A DNA stretch of 64,000 nt, taken from positions 3,000,808-3,064,807 of the forward strand of contig NZ_CP009505.1 in the NCBI RefSeq assembly GCF_000970045.1. The letters run 5' to 3'. The translations under genes were made by a program, and so were the position numbers. Source of the DNA: Methanosarcina sp. MTP4. GTDB lineage: Archaea; Halobacteriota; Methanosarcinia; Methanosarcinales; Methanosarcinaceae. This document shows positions 16,893 through 24,783 of this stretch, piece after piece (the first letter of the stretch is position 1; each line of letters starts with the position of its first letter). Under the pieces are notes generated by a model. That model was given only the letters and a program-made list of their open reading frames with translations, was not told the origin of the DNA and did not search any database.

Positions 16893-17224
16893 TTCTTTTT
16901 AGAAGATTTTTGCATTAAAAATATCTATTTTCAAAATAATTTATTTTCCCGAAAATTAGTTTTTCCAAAAATCCGTTTTCTGGAAATTCGTTTTCTGGAA
17001 ATTCGTTTTTCCAAAAGTTCAATACTTTTAAATTCATTTTTCAGTTTGCGAATCCTGAGGCTTAAATGGGGTTGAAAGATATCGAATAATAAAAAATATT
17101 TTACCCGGTTAAGACAAAAGTACTGTTAAAGCAAAATTGCAATTCCAGGTTAGAAACAATCTTAAAAACTACTAGATTAGTTAGAAGTTACTCTTTAAAT
17201 ATTTAGAGCCATAATTAATTACCC
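16893..17224. other. Intergenic region right of the element
   Basis: The first 150 bases hold clustered short inverted motifs built from ttccaaaa / ttttctggaaa (about 16960-17015). A TATA-like TTTAAATAT lies at 17194-17203, about 20 bases before the gene at 17225. No gene is seen. Confidence 0.35.
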
Positions 17225-17887
17225 ATGAAAAAATCCACCCTTGTGATCATCGGAATCGTTCTCTTCTCCTTCATCCTTTCCATCTACTTTTACCCCCTGG
17301 TGCCAGAGCAGATGGCCACGCACTGGGACGCCAGCGGAGAGGTGAACGGGTATATGTCGAAGTTCTGGGGGCTGTTTTTCATGCCTCTTATTATGGCCGG
17401 ACTTGCCCTGTTCTTTCTGGTAGTCCCCAGGGTTGATCCCCGGAAGGCAAATATCGAGAAATTCAGGAAACATTATGAAGGTTTTATCTTCCTTATGCTC
17501 CTTTTTTTGCTTGCGGTACATGTGCAGATGCTGCTCTGGAACATCGGGATTGAGATCAGTCCGAATTCCGTGCTCCCGGTGGGAATAGGGCTGCTGTTCT
17601 ATTACATAGGGATTCTTACGGAAAATGCAGAGCAGAACTGGTTTGTCGGGGTCCGGACTCCCTGGACCCTGAGCAGCGAGAGGGTGTGGAAAAGGACTAA
17701 CCGGCTGGCGGGCAAACTCTTCAAGATTGCAGGGATAGCGGCGTTATTCGGCATGTTTTTCCCGGATCTGGCAGTGTATTTCATACTCGGGCCGGCGCTG
17801 CTGGCTGCCTTTGTTACGGTCGTTTACTCCTATCTTGAGTACCGGAAAGAACTAAAAGATAAAGAACTGGAAGCAGCCTGGGAATAA
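17225..17887 (+). CDS. SdpI/DUF1648-family membrane protein
   Basis: This 220-residue protein has about six membrane helices. The first (LVIIGIVLFSFILSIYFYP) is followed by PEQMATHWDASGEVNGYMSKFWG, the signature of the DUF1648 domain. The C-terminal part contains NWFVGVRTPWTLSSERVWKRTNR, the signature of the SdpI/YhfL family. In Bacillus, SdpI gives immunity to a killing factor and senses it; in archaea the role is unknown. It is a single gene, ATG 17225, with a TATA-like sequence close upstream. It is the first chromosomal gene to the right of the integrated element. Confidence 0.88.
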   Translation: MKKSTLVIIGIVLFSFILSIYFYPLVPEQMATHWDASGEVNGYMSKFWGLFFMPLIMAGLALFFLVVPRVDPRKANIEKFRKHYEGFIFLMLLFLLAVHVQMLLWNIGIEISPNSVLPVGIGLLFYYIGILTENAEQNWFVGVRTPWTLSSERVWKRTNRLAGKLFKIAGIAALFGMFFPDLAVYFILGPALLAAFVTVVYSYLEYRKELKDKELEAAWE

Positions 17888-17991
17888 AAAGAAGCCTGTA
17901 AAGTACCTGATACCAGTATAAGCATCAGATATGACCCTAATTCCATCAGCACTTTTATGTAACATGCTTTCGTTTTGAATTATTGATTTTT

Positions 17992-18477
17992 ATGACTGAG
18001 AACTCCAAAGCCGATTCTGAAAAAACCATAGAAAGCGGAGACACCATCTCCGTAGACTACGTAGGAGAACTCGATGATGGCGCGGTATTTGACACTTCTG
18101 TAAAAGAGGTCGCAGTTGAAGCCGGGATATACAACGAGCAAAGAGAATACGAGCCCCTTACCTTTACGGTGGGTGCGGGACAGATGATCAAAGGCTTCGA
18201 CGAAGGCGTGGTCGGGATGAAAGTGGGGGAAGAAAAGACCCTGACAATCCCACCGGAAGATGCATATGGGGAATACAGTGAAGAACTTGCCAGGAAACTC
18301 CCTGCAGAAGCCGTGGAGTTTACCCCTGAAGTAGGGATGCAGCTGGCAACGGACACCGGACTCCGGGGCACGATAACTGAAGTTGATGAAGAAGGTTTCG
18401 TGATAGACTTCAACCACATGCTTGCAGGCAAAGCCCTGACCTTCAAGGTAACACTGGTTTCCATCACGGAGGCCTGA
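17992..18477 (+). CDS. FKBP-type peptidyl-prolyl isomerase, cytoplasmic (first of three)
   Basis: A 161-residue SlyD-like FKBP. It shows the FKBP strand motif (VDYVGELDDGAVFDTS), the insert-in-flap sequence with KGFDEGVVGMKVGEEKTL, the PPEDAYGEY signature, and the C-terminal FNHMLAGKALTFKVTLV. Such archaeal enzymes interconvert prolyl peptide bonds and act as holdase chaperones. No signal peptide is present, so it should be cytoplasmic. ATG 17992 is preferred to an upstream in-frame TTG at 17983. Six bases after its stop a lipoprotein paralog begins, so the two form an operon. The three tandem copies are clearly related by duplication. Confidence 0.92.
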   Translation: MTENSKADSEKTIESGDTISVDYVGELDDGAVFDTSVKEVAVEAGIYNEQREYEPLTFTVGAGQMIKGFDEGVVGMKVGEEKTLTIPPEDAYGEYSEELARKLPAEAVEFTPEVGMQLATDTGLRGTITEVDEEGFVIDFNHMLAGKALTFKVTLVSITEA

Positions 18478-18482
18478 ACGGA

Positions 18483-19049
18483 ATGAAAACCGGGAGGGGG
18501 GTACTTATCCTCGGGTGCATCCTGATCGTGGCCTGCGTGCTCCTGGGAAGCGGCTGCACGGACACAGGAAACGACGGGCAGGCTGGAGAAACCGCCAAAG
18601 CCGGAGACACGGTCCATGTGGATTACGTGGGAAAACTCGAAGATGGCACGGTCTTTGACACTTCCATAGAAGAAGTCGCCGTCGAAGCCGGGATATACAT
18701 CGAAGGAAGGGAATACAGCCCCCTGACTTTCGAGGCAGGCGCAGGCCAGATGATCACAGGCTTCGATGAAGGTGTGATAGGGATGAAAGTAGGGGAAGAA
18801 AAAACCCTGACAATCCCGCCGGAAGACGCATACGGGGAATACGATGAAGCTAATATCCAGGCAGTTCCCCTGGAAGACCTGGGCCTCCCGGAACCTCCCG
18901 TAGAGGGGCAAAAGCTCATGACAATGTACGGAACAAGGGTTACCGTACTCTCGGTCAATGAGACCCACGCCACCATTGACTTCAACCACGAACTTGCCGG
19001 AAAGACCCTTATTTTCGACATTACACTTGTTTCAATCGAATCTAGCTGA
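18483..19049 (+). CDS. FKBP-type prolyl isomerase, exported lipoprotein (second of three)
   Basis: The 188-residue protein starts with a basic then hydrophobic signal (RGVLILGCILIVACVLLG) and a lipobox GSGC, so it should be anchored outside the membrane. The mature part is an FKBP with VDYVGKLEDGTVFDTS, GFDEGVIGMKVGEEKTL, PPEDAYGEY and FNHELAGKTLIFDITLV. It probably assists folding of exported proteins. It follows the cytoplasmic copy by five bases and precedes another cytoplasmic copy, so one operon supplies both compartments. Confidence 0.92.
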   Translation: MKTGRGVLILGCILIVACVLLGSGCTDTGNDGQAGETAKAGDTVHVDYVGKLEDGTVFDTSIEEVAVEAGIYIEGREYSPLTFEAGAGQMITGFDEGVIGMKVGEEKTLTIPPEDAYGEYDEANIQAVPLEDLGLPEPPVEGQKLMTMYGTRVTVLSVNETHATIDFNHELAGKTLIFDITLVSIESS

Positions 19050-19237
19050 GTTCCCGGGCAGCTTCTGCATATGAAGCTGCCACATTTCTGCTGCATTTTT
19101 TGCCGGAACCCGGATCATAAAGAACGCCAGCATCCGGCTTAACAGCAGAGGGATTAAAAGCGGTTGGATTAGCAGTCGCTGGATTCGTAGCAGCTGGATT
19201 GAAAGAGGCACAAAAAAATAAAGGAGATGGAGAATAA

Positions 19238-19708
19238 ATGGAGAATTCTCAGGCTGTTGAAACAGGCAATTACGTGCTTGTGGATTATACGGGAAAATTC
19301 GAAGACGGCAAAGTGTTCGAAACCACCGTAAAAGAGCGCGCACTCGAAGCAGGCATATACGAGGAAGCCAGGGAATACACCCCCCTCTTTTTCAGAGCTA
19401 ATGCTAGCCAGGTAATCAAAGGCCTGGACAAAGGGGTTTTGGGGATGAAAGTGGGAGATGAAAAGACCCTTAAAATCCCCCCTGGAGAAGCCTACGGAGA
19501 ATACAGGGACTACATGGTCCAGGAAATTCCCCTTGACAGGCTGGGACTTGAAACCCCTCCTGAAGCAGGCGAGAAAATCACAACTCCCAGCGGAAGGGAG
19601 GTAAAAGTGCTTGCTTCAACCGAAACGCACGCTACCCTGGACTTCAACCACGAACTCGCAGGCACTATCCTTATCATGGAAGTTAAACTTGTCTCGATTA
19701 TAAGGTGA
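19238..19708 (+). CDS. FKBP-type prolyl isomerase, cytoplasmic (third of three)
   Basis: A 156-residue paralog with VDYTGKFEDGKVFETT, KGLDKGVLGMKVGDEKTL, PPGEAYGEY and FNHELAGTILIMEVKLV. No signal peptide is visible. GGAGATGGAG upstream supports ATG 19238. The 188-base gap before it contains imperfect repeats of gctggatt(c/g) units (19150-19205). The stop codon lies in the first unit of a 23-bp tandem repeat, so the gene's last codons were the seed of the repeat. Confidence 0.92.
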   Translation: MENSQAVETGNYVLVDYTGKFEDGKVFETTVKERALEAGIYEEAREYTPLFFRANASQVIKGLDKGVLGMKVGDEKTLKIPPGEAYGEYRDYMVQEIPLDRLGLETPPEAGEKITTPSGREVKVLASTETHATLDFNHELAGTILIMEVKLVSIIR

Positions 19709-19746
19709 AACTTGTCTCGATTATAAGGTGAAACTTGTCTCGATTA
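19685..19746. repeat. 23-bp tandem repeat seeded in an FKBP 3' end
   Basis: Units beginning aaacttgtctcgattataag start at 19685, 19708 and 19731 (the third partial). The first encodes the last residues and stop codon of the third FKBP gene; the others lie downstream as non-coding copies. Confidence 0.88.
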
Positions 19747-19902
19747 TTTTGAGTAAAAATAGTCCGGACTACAGGGTGACTCAGAATTTATAGGGGAATT
19801 CCAGATTTAGAAAATTACTCCGGATTTGTAAGATGATTACGGTTTATGGAGTGGTCCCAGGGTCGTTGTCCCGGGATCAAACTTCCGGAGAAAGGGGGAA
19901 GT

Positions 19903-20307
19903 ATGGAAAAGGAAGAAAAAGTAGTAATAGTGCTGCTCCTTATGGCACTATCGTCTATCTCAGTCGCATATTTCTGCTTCGGGCTAGAATTTGCGGGTGC
20001 AGGGAAAGTGTCCGGGGGAGAGTTCAAGCAGTACAGCCCGGAGTCCGAAGTAGGGGAACGGGTGAACCTCGAAGCCGAGGTCCTGAGCAAACGCTTTACG
20101 TACACAGGAGGGCACCTGCTTTTAAAAGTAGATTACAACTCCGAGCCACTGACTGTTTTTGTTCCAAGTGATGCAGGAGTTGAAGCCCTGGATGAATCAA
20201 TAAATAAAGGGGACTTTGTGAGTATAACAGGCATTGTTACTGAGTATGAAGGGGAAAGGGAGATCAAAGTGACGGATAAAACTGAGATTTTCCGAATTGA
20301 CGGATAA
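19903..20307 (+). CDS. Membrane-anchored OB-fold protein
   Basis: From ATG 19903 (GGGGGAAG just upstream) the product is 134 residues. A short charged start (MEKEEK) is followed by a membrane helix (VVIVLLLMALSSISVAYFCF) and an external domain with OB-fold pattern: VNLEAEVLSKRFTYTGGHLLLKV, LTVFVPSD, DFVSITGIVTEYEGEREIKV. OB folds of this tRNA-anticodon/helicase type bind nucleic acid or other ligands, but a single membrane-tethered copy has no clear assigned role. The open frame extends to 19846 without support. Its final codons and stop form the first unit of a 28-bp repeat. Confidence 0.75.
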   Translation: MEKEEKVVIVLLLMALSSISVAYFCFGLEFAGAGKVSGGEFKQYSPESEVGERVNLEAEVLSKRFTYTGGHLLLKVDYNSEPLTVFVPSDAGVEALDESINKGDFVSITGIVTEYEGEREIKVTDKTEIFRIDG

Positions 20308-20450
20308 AGCCAATATCTTCCGAATTGGCAGATAAAGCTGAGATTTTCCGAATTGGCGGATAAAGCTGAGATTTTCCGAATTGGCGGATAAAGCTGAGAT
20401 TTTCCGAATTGGCGGATAAAGCTGAGATTCACCTGATAGGCGGATAAATA
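20284..20450. repeat. 28-bp tandem repeat, six units, seeded in the OB-fold gene 3' end
   Basis: Units start at 20284, 20312, 20340, 20368, 20396 and 20424; units 3-5 are identical and begin gagattttccgaattggcgg. The first unit encodes the last residues of the upstream gene and its TAA. The outer units are diverged, which is typical of array growth from the middle. It lacks spacers and is not a CRISPR. Confidence 0.92.
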
Positions 20451-20528
20451 GGACATATCCTGAATAACCATTATCAATTACCGCTGAAAATAGTTACTAA
20501 TATATTCAAAAAGAACATGTGAGGAAAT

Positions 20529-21707
20529 ATGAAGGCATGCATCATGTGCGGAGGTGCGGGGACCAGGTTAAGACCGCTGACCTTCAAGCACCCCAAACCC
20601 AGTATTCCCATTCTCAATGAACCTTCCGTCCGCCATCTTATCGAACACCTTTCAAGAGAGGGGTTCAACGAAATAGTGATGACCCTGGGGTATATGGGAG
20701 AGCGCATCGAAGAACAGCTCGGAGACGGACACATTTTCGGAGTCCATATCGATTACGTTTATGAAAAAGAAAAAATGGGGACCGCGGGTGGGGTAAAAAA
20801 TGCCGAAGAATACCTAAAAAATGAGCCTTTTATCGTACTTGGGGGAGACCACGTCCTTAACCTCGACCTCAGGGAGATGTACCGCTTCCACGAAGCAAAT
20901 GACGCCCCGATAACAATCGGGCTCCTTTCCATCGACGACCCGAGGGAATTCGGGATTGCCGACATGGACATCAACAACCGGATCCACCGCTTCCTTGAAA
21001 AGCCAAAGTCAGGCCAGATTTTCAGCAACCTTGCAAGCACGGGAATCTACGTTTGCGACCCCTCGATCTTTGACTGGATCCCGGAAAATACCAGGTACGA
21101 TTTTGCAAAAGACCTCTTCCCGGCCATGCTTGCCGCGGATGAGAAGATTAACGGCGTGCTTGTAAGGGGAAAGTGGACCGATGTCGGGAGTTCGGCAGCC
21201 TACAGGCAGGCCCAGCGCTGGATGCTCGACGCCCTGCCCGGGACAACCATTGAAGGGCATTTCGCCGCGAAAAACGCCAGGATAAGAGGCCCTCTGAAAA
21301 TAGGGAACAACGTGTCCGTAGGCTCGAATTCATCCCTTGTAGGCCCTATCGTCATAGGGGAAAACTCGGTCATAGGCGACAACGTGCTTGTTGGCCCTTA
21401 CAGCGTAATCGGCTCTAACTGCGTAATCGAAGACAACGCAAAGCTCCTTTCCTCTTACCTCTTTGACCATGTCCGAATCGGAGAAAATTCCAACATCTCA
21501 GGGGCAATTGTAGCCGATGACACCATAATCGGGGAAAACTGCAGCCTGGAAAACGGAACGGTTATCGGGCATAAGGTAATCATCGGGAATAACTCAACCA
21601 TCCATTCGGGAGTTAAGGTCTGGCCCGAGGTCATGATCAACAAAAACTCAAGCATAAAAGAAATTACCCTCAACCCGGATTATGACACAAGCTATGACGG
21701 GTCGTGA
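20529..21707 (+). CDS. Sugar-1-phosphate nucleotidyltransferase with left-handed beta-helix domain
   Basis: The N-terminal ~235 residues are a nucleotidyltransferase: MKACIMCGGAGTRLRPLTF is the NTP-binding loop, KHPKPSIPILN follows, and GGDHVLNLDL and EKPKSG are metal/sugar-site blocks. From about 250 a hexapeptide left-handed beta helix follows (VSVGSNSSLVGPIVIGENSV and similar). Length 392 fits the GlmU/mannose-1-phosphate guanylyltransferase-like family, which makes NDP-sugars for glycosylation. Which sugar is used cannot be read. GTGAGGAAAT precedes ATG 20529. A hairpin terminator follows. The next genes are a flippase-like membrane protein and a polyprenol-kinase-like protein, suggesting a cell-surface glycan theme. 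Confidence 0.9.
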   Translation: MKACIMCGGAGTRLRPLTFKHPKPSIPILNEPSVRHLIEHLSREGFNEIVMTLGYMGERIEEQLGDGHIFGVHIDYVYEKEKMGTAGGVKNAEEYLKNEPFIVLGGDHVLNLDLREMYRFHEANDAPITIGLLSIDDPREFGIADMDINNRIHRFLEKPKSGQIFSNLASTGIYVCDPSIFDWIPENTRYDFAKDLFPAMLAADEKINGVLVRGKWTDVGSSAAYRQAQRWMLDALPGTTIEGHFAAKNARIRGPLKIGNNVSVGSNSSLVGPIVIGENSVIGDNVLVGPYSVIGSNCVIEDNAKLLSSYLFDHVRIGENSNISGAIVADDTIIGENCSLENGTVIGHKVIIGNNSTIHSGVKVWPEVMINKNSSIKEITLNPDYDTSYDGS

Positions 21708-21721
21708 AAGGTCCCTATTAA

Positions 21722-21747
21722 AAAACCGGATTAATCTCCGGTTTTTC
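21722..21747 (+). terminator. Hairpin terminator after the nucleotidyltransferase gene
   Basis: AAAAACCGGA-TTAATC-TCCGGTTTTT forms a 10-bp stem with a six-base loop and a T-run in the 3' arm, 15 bases after the stop codon. The following 300 bases to 22043 hold only loose cattcattt-type echoes. Confidence 0.7.
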
Positions 21748-22043
21748 TGCTCCTTTCATTTTAATTCATTATGCTTCAATTTCCGTTTAATCCCGCTGCA
21801 TTTCATTTCTAATCATGCAGTTTCATTTCATTCCAATTCATTCTGATTCATCCCTTTGCATTCCGTTTCTGATTTTACAGGTCCCTTTCAGGGCTAATAA
21901 GTTAAAGCGGACTTATCCAAAAATATAAATGATTGAATTTAGCTTATCATACATAAAGAAACGGGATGAATACATATCTCGGTGAAAAATACCTCATTAC
22001 AGATTAATAGATTTACTAAAACGCAAAATAAAAACAGATAACC

Positions 22044-23141
22044 ATGAACAGGTATAAAAAATGGCTGATCGCATCCCTGCTCATAAGTGCGGCATCAGTA
22101 GCCATTGTGACAGGTTTTACCTTTGATGCGGAAACAATTGAAGCCCTCAAAAGGGTAAAACCCGAATATATAATTGCTGCCGCCCTATTGCATTTTTTTT
22201 CGTACTTTGTCTGGGGCTTTCGGACCCGGGCGCTTTGCAGAGCCCTGGGCCACGAGGTAAACCTCGCCAGAGTTATTGAAATTGTCATTTCAAGCGCCTT
22301 TGCAGCCGGGATCACGCCTTCTTCCGCAGGTGGGGAACCCCTCAGGGTCCACATGCTCCACCAGAACAAAATTCCCCTGGGCAGAGCAACTGCAATCGTT
22401 TTTGGGGAAAGGTTACTTGATGCCTTTTTCATCTTTGCGTCCTTACCCTTTGCCCTTCATATTTATGGGGACATTACCTCGAACTACGAGTTTGACGCGG
22501 CTTTCCTGACTGCAAACGCTCTGGTCTTCCTTATTCTCCTGTGTTTTGTCTACAGCTTATGGAAACCCGAAAAGGTAAAAAGCGCAATCCACCGGGTGCT
22601 AAGCAAAGCGTCCCCCTTCTTCGGGAAACGCACGGACACCGCAATTTCCCATATTCTGGAGCAGGTTGACCAGGAAATAGACCATTTCCATGAAAGCATC
22701 CTGCTATTTTTCTCGGACGGGAAAAAGGGGCTTTTCTACGGCATAGCTTATACCTTCGTTTTCTGGACCGTGGAATTTTCCCTGCTGGTCCTGATCCTGA
22801 TGGGCCTTTCCGAAACCCCTTCGATTCCTACCGCCTTTGCAGCCCAGGTCCTCATGGCTGTGATCATGATAGTCCCTGCAACCCCCGGAGCAAGCGGGGT
22901 CGCGGAATTCGGGGCAGCATCCCTCTTCTCAGTCTTTGTAAGCCCCTCCATCCTCGGAATCACCGTGCTTGCCTGGAGAGCCCTGACCTACTACATGAAC
23001 CTCCTGGTGGGCGGCTTTGTGAGCCTGAAAGTACTAAAAGACATGGACGTGATCAAAAAGCTGATAGGAGACTCCACAGAAAGTCACAGAGTGCCTGAAA
23101 ATCCCCAGGTACCCCACACTGAGCTCCCTGAAGCTCCCTGA
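22044..23141 (+). CDS. Flippase/lysylphosphatidylglycerol synthase-like (UPF0104) membrane protein
   Basis: A 365-residue protein with about eight membrane helices of the LPG_synthase_TM/UPF0104 family. Diagnostic stretches are SAFAAGITPSSAGGEPLRVHML, GRATAIVFGERLLDAFFIF and VPATPGASGVAEFGAASLF. Family members include AglD-type and MprF-flippase-like proteins that handle lipid-linked substrates at the membrane; the archaeal substrate is not known. ATG 22044 starts MNRYKKWLIASLL. The C-terminus ends in a Pro/Glu-rich tail. It lies between nucleotidyltransferase and polyprenol-kinase-like genes, consistent with a role in lipid-linked glycan or polar lipid metabolism. Confidence 0.88.
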   Translation: MNRYKKWLIASLLISAASVAIVTGFTFDAETIEALKRVKPEYIIAAALLHFFSYFVWGFRTRALCRALGHEVNLARVIEIVISSAFAAGITPSSAGGEPLRVHMLHQNKIPLGRATAIVFGERLLDAFFIFASLPFALHIYGDITSNYEFDAAFLTANALVFLILLCFVYSLWKPEKVKSAIHRVLSKASPFFGKRTDTAISHILEQVDQEIDHFHESILLFFSDGKKGLFYGIAYTFVFWTVEFSLLVLILMGLSETPSIPTAFAAQVLMAVIMIVPATPGASGVAEFGAASLFSVFVSPSILGITVLAWRALTYYMNLLVGGFVSLKVLKDMDVIKKLIGDSTESHRVPENPQVPHTELPEAP

Positions 23142-23247
23142 CCCTTTGACCCCTGATGCCCCCTGATCCCTTGATCCCTTTCAACATTTTTTATCAGCAT
23201 TTTGCATCAAACACTTTATATCCTATCTTCGCAAAAGTTCCTACAAC

Positions 23248-23844
23248 ATGTCTTCCGGAGAACTTATTTTCGAAATCCTGAGAAAAAGCGTGCACCTGGT
23301 TTCAGTCCTTATTGTGCTTATCTACGAGTATTTCGGAAAACAGGAAGTTCTCTGGGTGCTCATGCTTTTCCTGATCTTTGTCCTGGTCCTCGACTATTTC
23401 CGGCTTGAACAGGACATGAAAATCCCCTTTTTCCATACAATGTACAGGGAAAAGGAAGGATGCAGGCTTGGAGGGCATATCTATTTTGCACTGGGAGCAG
23501 TAGCAGTCATCTGTCTTTTCTCCAGGGAAATCGCCTATGCCGCAATCCTGATGACAACCTTGGGAGACCTTGTTGCAGCCCTTATCGGAAAATTCTACGG
23601 AAAAAGAAGAGTGTTTCACACAACATTCAAAAATGACAAGTCCCTTGAAGGCTCAGGCGCCGAGCTCCTCGTAGACTTCGTTGTCGGGCTCCTTATTCTC
23701 GGAAACCCCATCGTGGCCCTGGTCATGGCCTTTTTCGCAACCCTCGCAGAAACCGCAGTCAACAAAATCGATGATAACCTGGTGGTCCCCCTCTTTTCCG
23801 GCTTTTTCGGGCAGATGACCGTGCTGGTGCTTGCCCATATCTGA
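23248..23844 (+). CDS. Dolichol/polyprenol kinase-like CTP-dependent membrane enzyme
   Basis: The 198-residue polytopic protein belongs to the SEC59/DGK1/VTE5 group. Visible family features are ILRKSVHLVSVLIVL at the start, DYFRLEQDM, a cytoplasmic REKEGCRLGGHIYFALG, TLGDLVAALIGKFYGKR and KSLEGSGAELLVDFVVG. Members phosphorylate polyprenols, phytol or diacylglycerol with CTP, or act as CDP-alcohol enzymes. In an archaeon a role with dolichol or geranylgeraniol salvage is plausible. About six membrane helices are seen. ATG 23248 follows a short gap after the UPF0104 gene. Confidence 0.82.
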   Translation: MSSGELIFEILRKSVHLVSVLIVLIYEYFGKQEVLWVLMLFLIFVLVLDYFRLEQDMKIPFFHTMYREKEGCRLGGHIYFALGAVAVICLFSREIAYAAILMTTLGDLVAALIGKFYGKRRVFHTTFKNDKSLEGSGAELLVDFVVGLLILGNPIVALVMAFFATLAETAVNKIDDNLVVPLFSGFFGQMTVLVLAHI

Positions 23845-23967
23845 AAAAGGCTGCCCAGGAAACAAGGGCTCAAAAAGAGAGGGAAGAGAACAAAAACAAA
23901 AGGGTAGGTTCGAGCAGATGTAAGAACTTATCCGGAACAGCCGGATTGCTGTCTCAGACTGTTTTTT

Positions 23968-23985
23968 CCGCTTGCTTGCAAGCGG
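23968..23985 (+). repeat. Dispersed hairpin element (variable stem, conserved 3' flank)
   Basis: CCGCTTGCTTGCAAGCGG is a near-perfect palindrome followed by CCTTCCC. It belongs to a family of at least seven hairpins in this window whose stems differ but whose 3' flank is always a pyrimidine run close to CTTTTCC. Confidence 0.55.
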
Positions 23986-24068
23986 CCTTCCCAAAAAGCA
24001 AAATTGAAACAGAACCAGACTGAAAGCCATCACAAGCGGGATAAAAAGGGCAAATGTCCATATTTTTT

Positions 24069-24265
24069 TGTTTTTAGCTGTTCTCAGTGCTTTTGGCTTG
24101 AAATTTTATTCTTGTTCTTGTTTTTAGCTGTTCTCAGCGCTTTTGTTTTTAGCTGTCCTCATTGATTTTGTTTTTAGCTGTCCTCATTGATTTTGTTTTT
24201 AGCTGTTCTCAATGCTTTTGGCTTGAAATTTTATCCTTGTTATTGTTTTTAGCTGTTCTCGTGCT
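24069..24265 (+). repeat. 25-bp repeat block containing gtttttagctgt
   Basis: Six copies of ttgtttttagctgt start at about 24069, 24119, 24144, 24169, 24194 and 24243. The spacing is 25 bases in the middle and about 50 at both ends, where the longer unit includes ggcttgaaattttat. The block is non-coding. Confidence 0.8.
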
Positions 24266-24291
24266 TATTTCTATGAATTTTCAGGGAAAAG

Positions 24292-24312
24292 CCGGCCGCC
24301 TACGGCGCCCGG
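24292..24312 (-). repeat. Dispersed hairpin element, minus orientation
   Basis: Read on the minus strand this is TTCTCACC followed by a CCGG-(9 bp)-CCGG hairpin and then CTTTTCCCTGAAAA. The 5' flank TTCTCACC is shared with the elements at 24413 and 48148. The stem has one mismatch. Confidence 0.55.
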
Positions 24313-24412
24313 TGAGAATGCGGGGCATAGAGCAAATCAACAACCGTAACTCCGGCATTAACTTATCCCCACAAACCTTTTTCAATTTACTTTTCAAGTA
24401 CCGGTATTCTCA

Positions 24413-24432
24413 CCGGTCAGCTTGCTGACCGG
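24413..24432 (+). repeat. Dispersed hairpin element, plus orientation
   Basis: CCGGTCAGCTTGCTGACCGG, preceded by TACCGGTATTCTCA and followed by CTTTTTCC. It faces the copy at 24292 across 100 bases. Confidence 0.6.
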
Positions 24433-24783
24433 CTTTTTCCAAAAATGAAATCTTAAAATTGAGTTCATACACAGCACTGTTTTGAATTTAAAGACCAATC
24501 AGAAAAAGGGCATCACAATATACAAAATATATATTCTGATGACTGAGATGGGCACCACAATAACCAAAAAATACATTCTAATGACTATCGAGGTCATTGG
24601 GACAACTAAAAAAGGCACCTGAATGACTGCCTAGGAACCTGAGACGTCTGACGGGAAAAGTAGAAAAAAGGATGGCAGGGGAGCAAGAGAAGAAAGAAAA
24701 GGGAAGAGCAAAAGAAGAAAGAAGAGGGAGAAAGAAAAAGAAGAAAGAAAAGGGAAGAGCAAAAAAAAGGAAAAAAAAGGAAA

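Larger units (their letters stand above)
23845..24783. other. Long repeat-rich intergenic region
   Basis: This gap of about 940 bases has no credible gene. It contains one dispersed hairpin (23968-23985), a 25-bp repeat block (24069-24265), a pair of dispersed hairpins in opposite orientations (24292-24312 and 24413-24432), and a purine-rich run of gaagaaagaaaaggg-type repeats (24660-24780) just after the stop of the minus-strand gene. Confidence 0.6.

Noticed and set aside
18057..18989. Minus-strand ORF of 310 codons across two FKBP genes
   Set aside because: It is the antisense shadow of two paralogous FKBP genes; its internal repeats simply mirror theirs.
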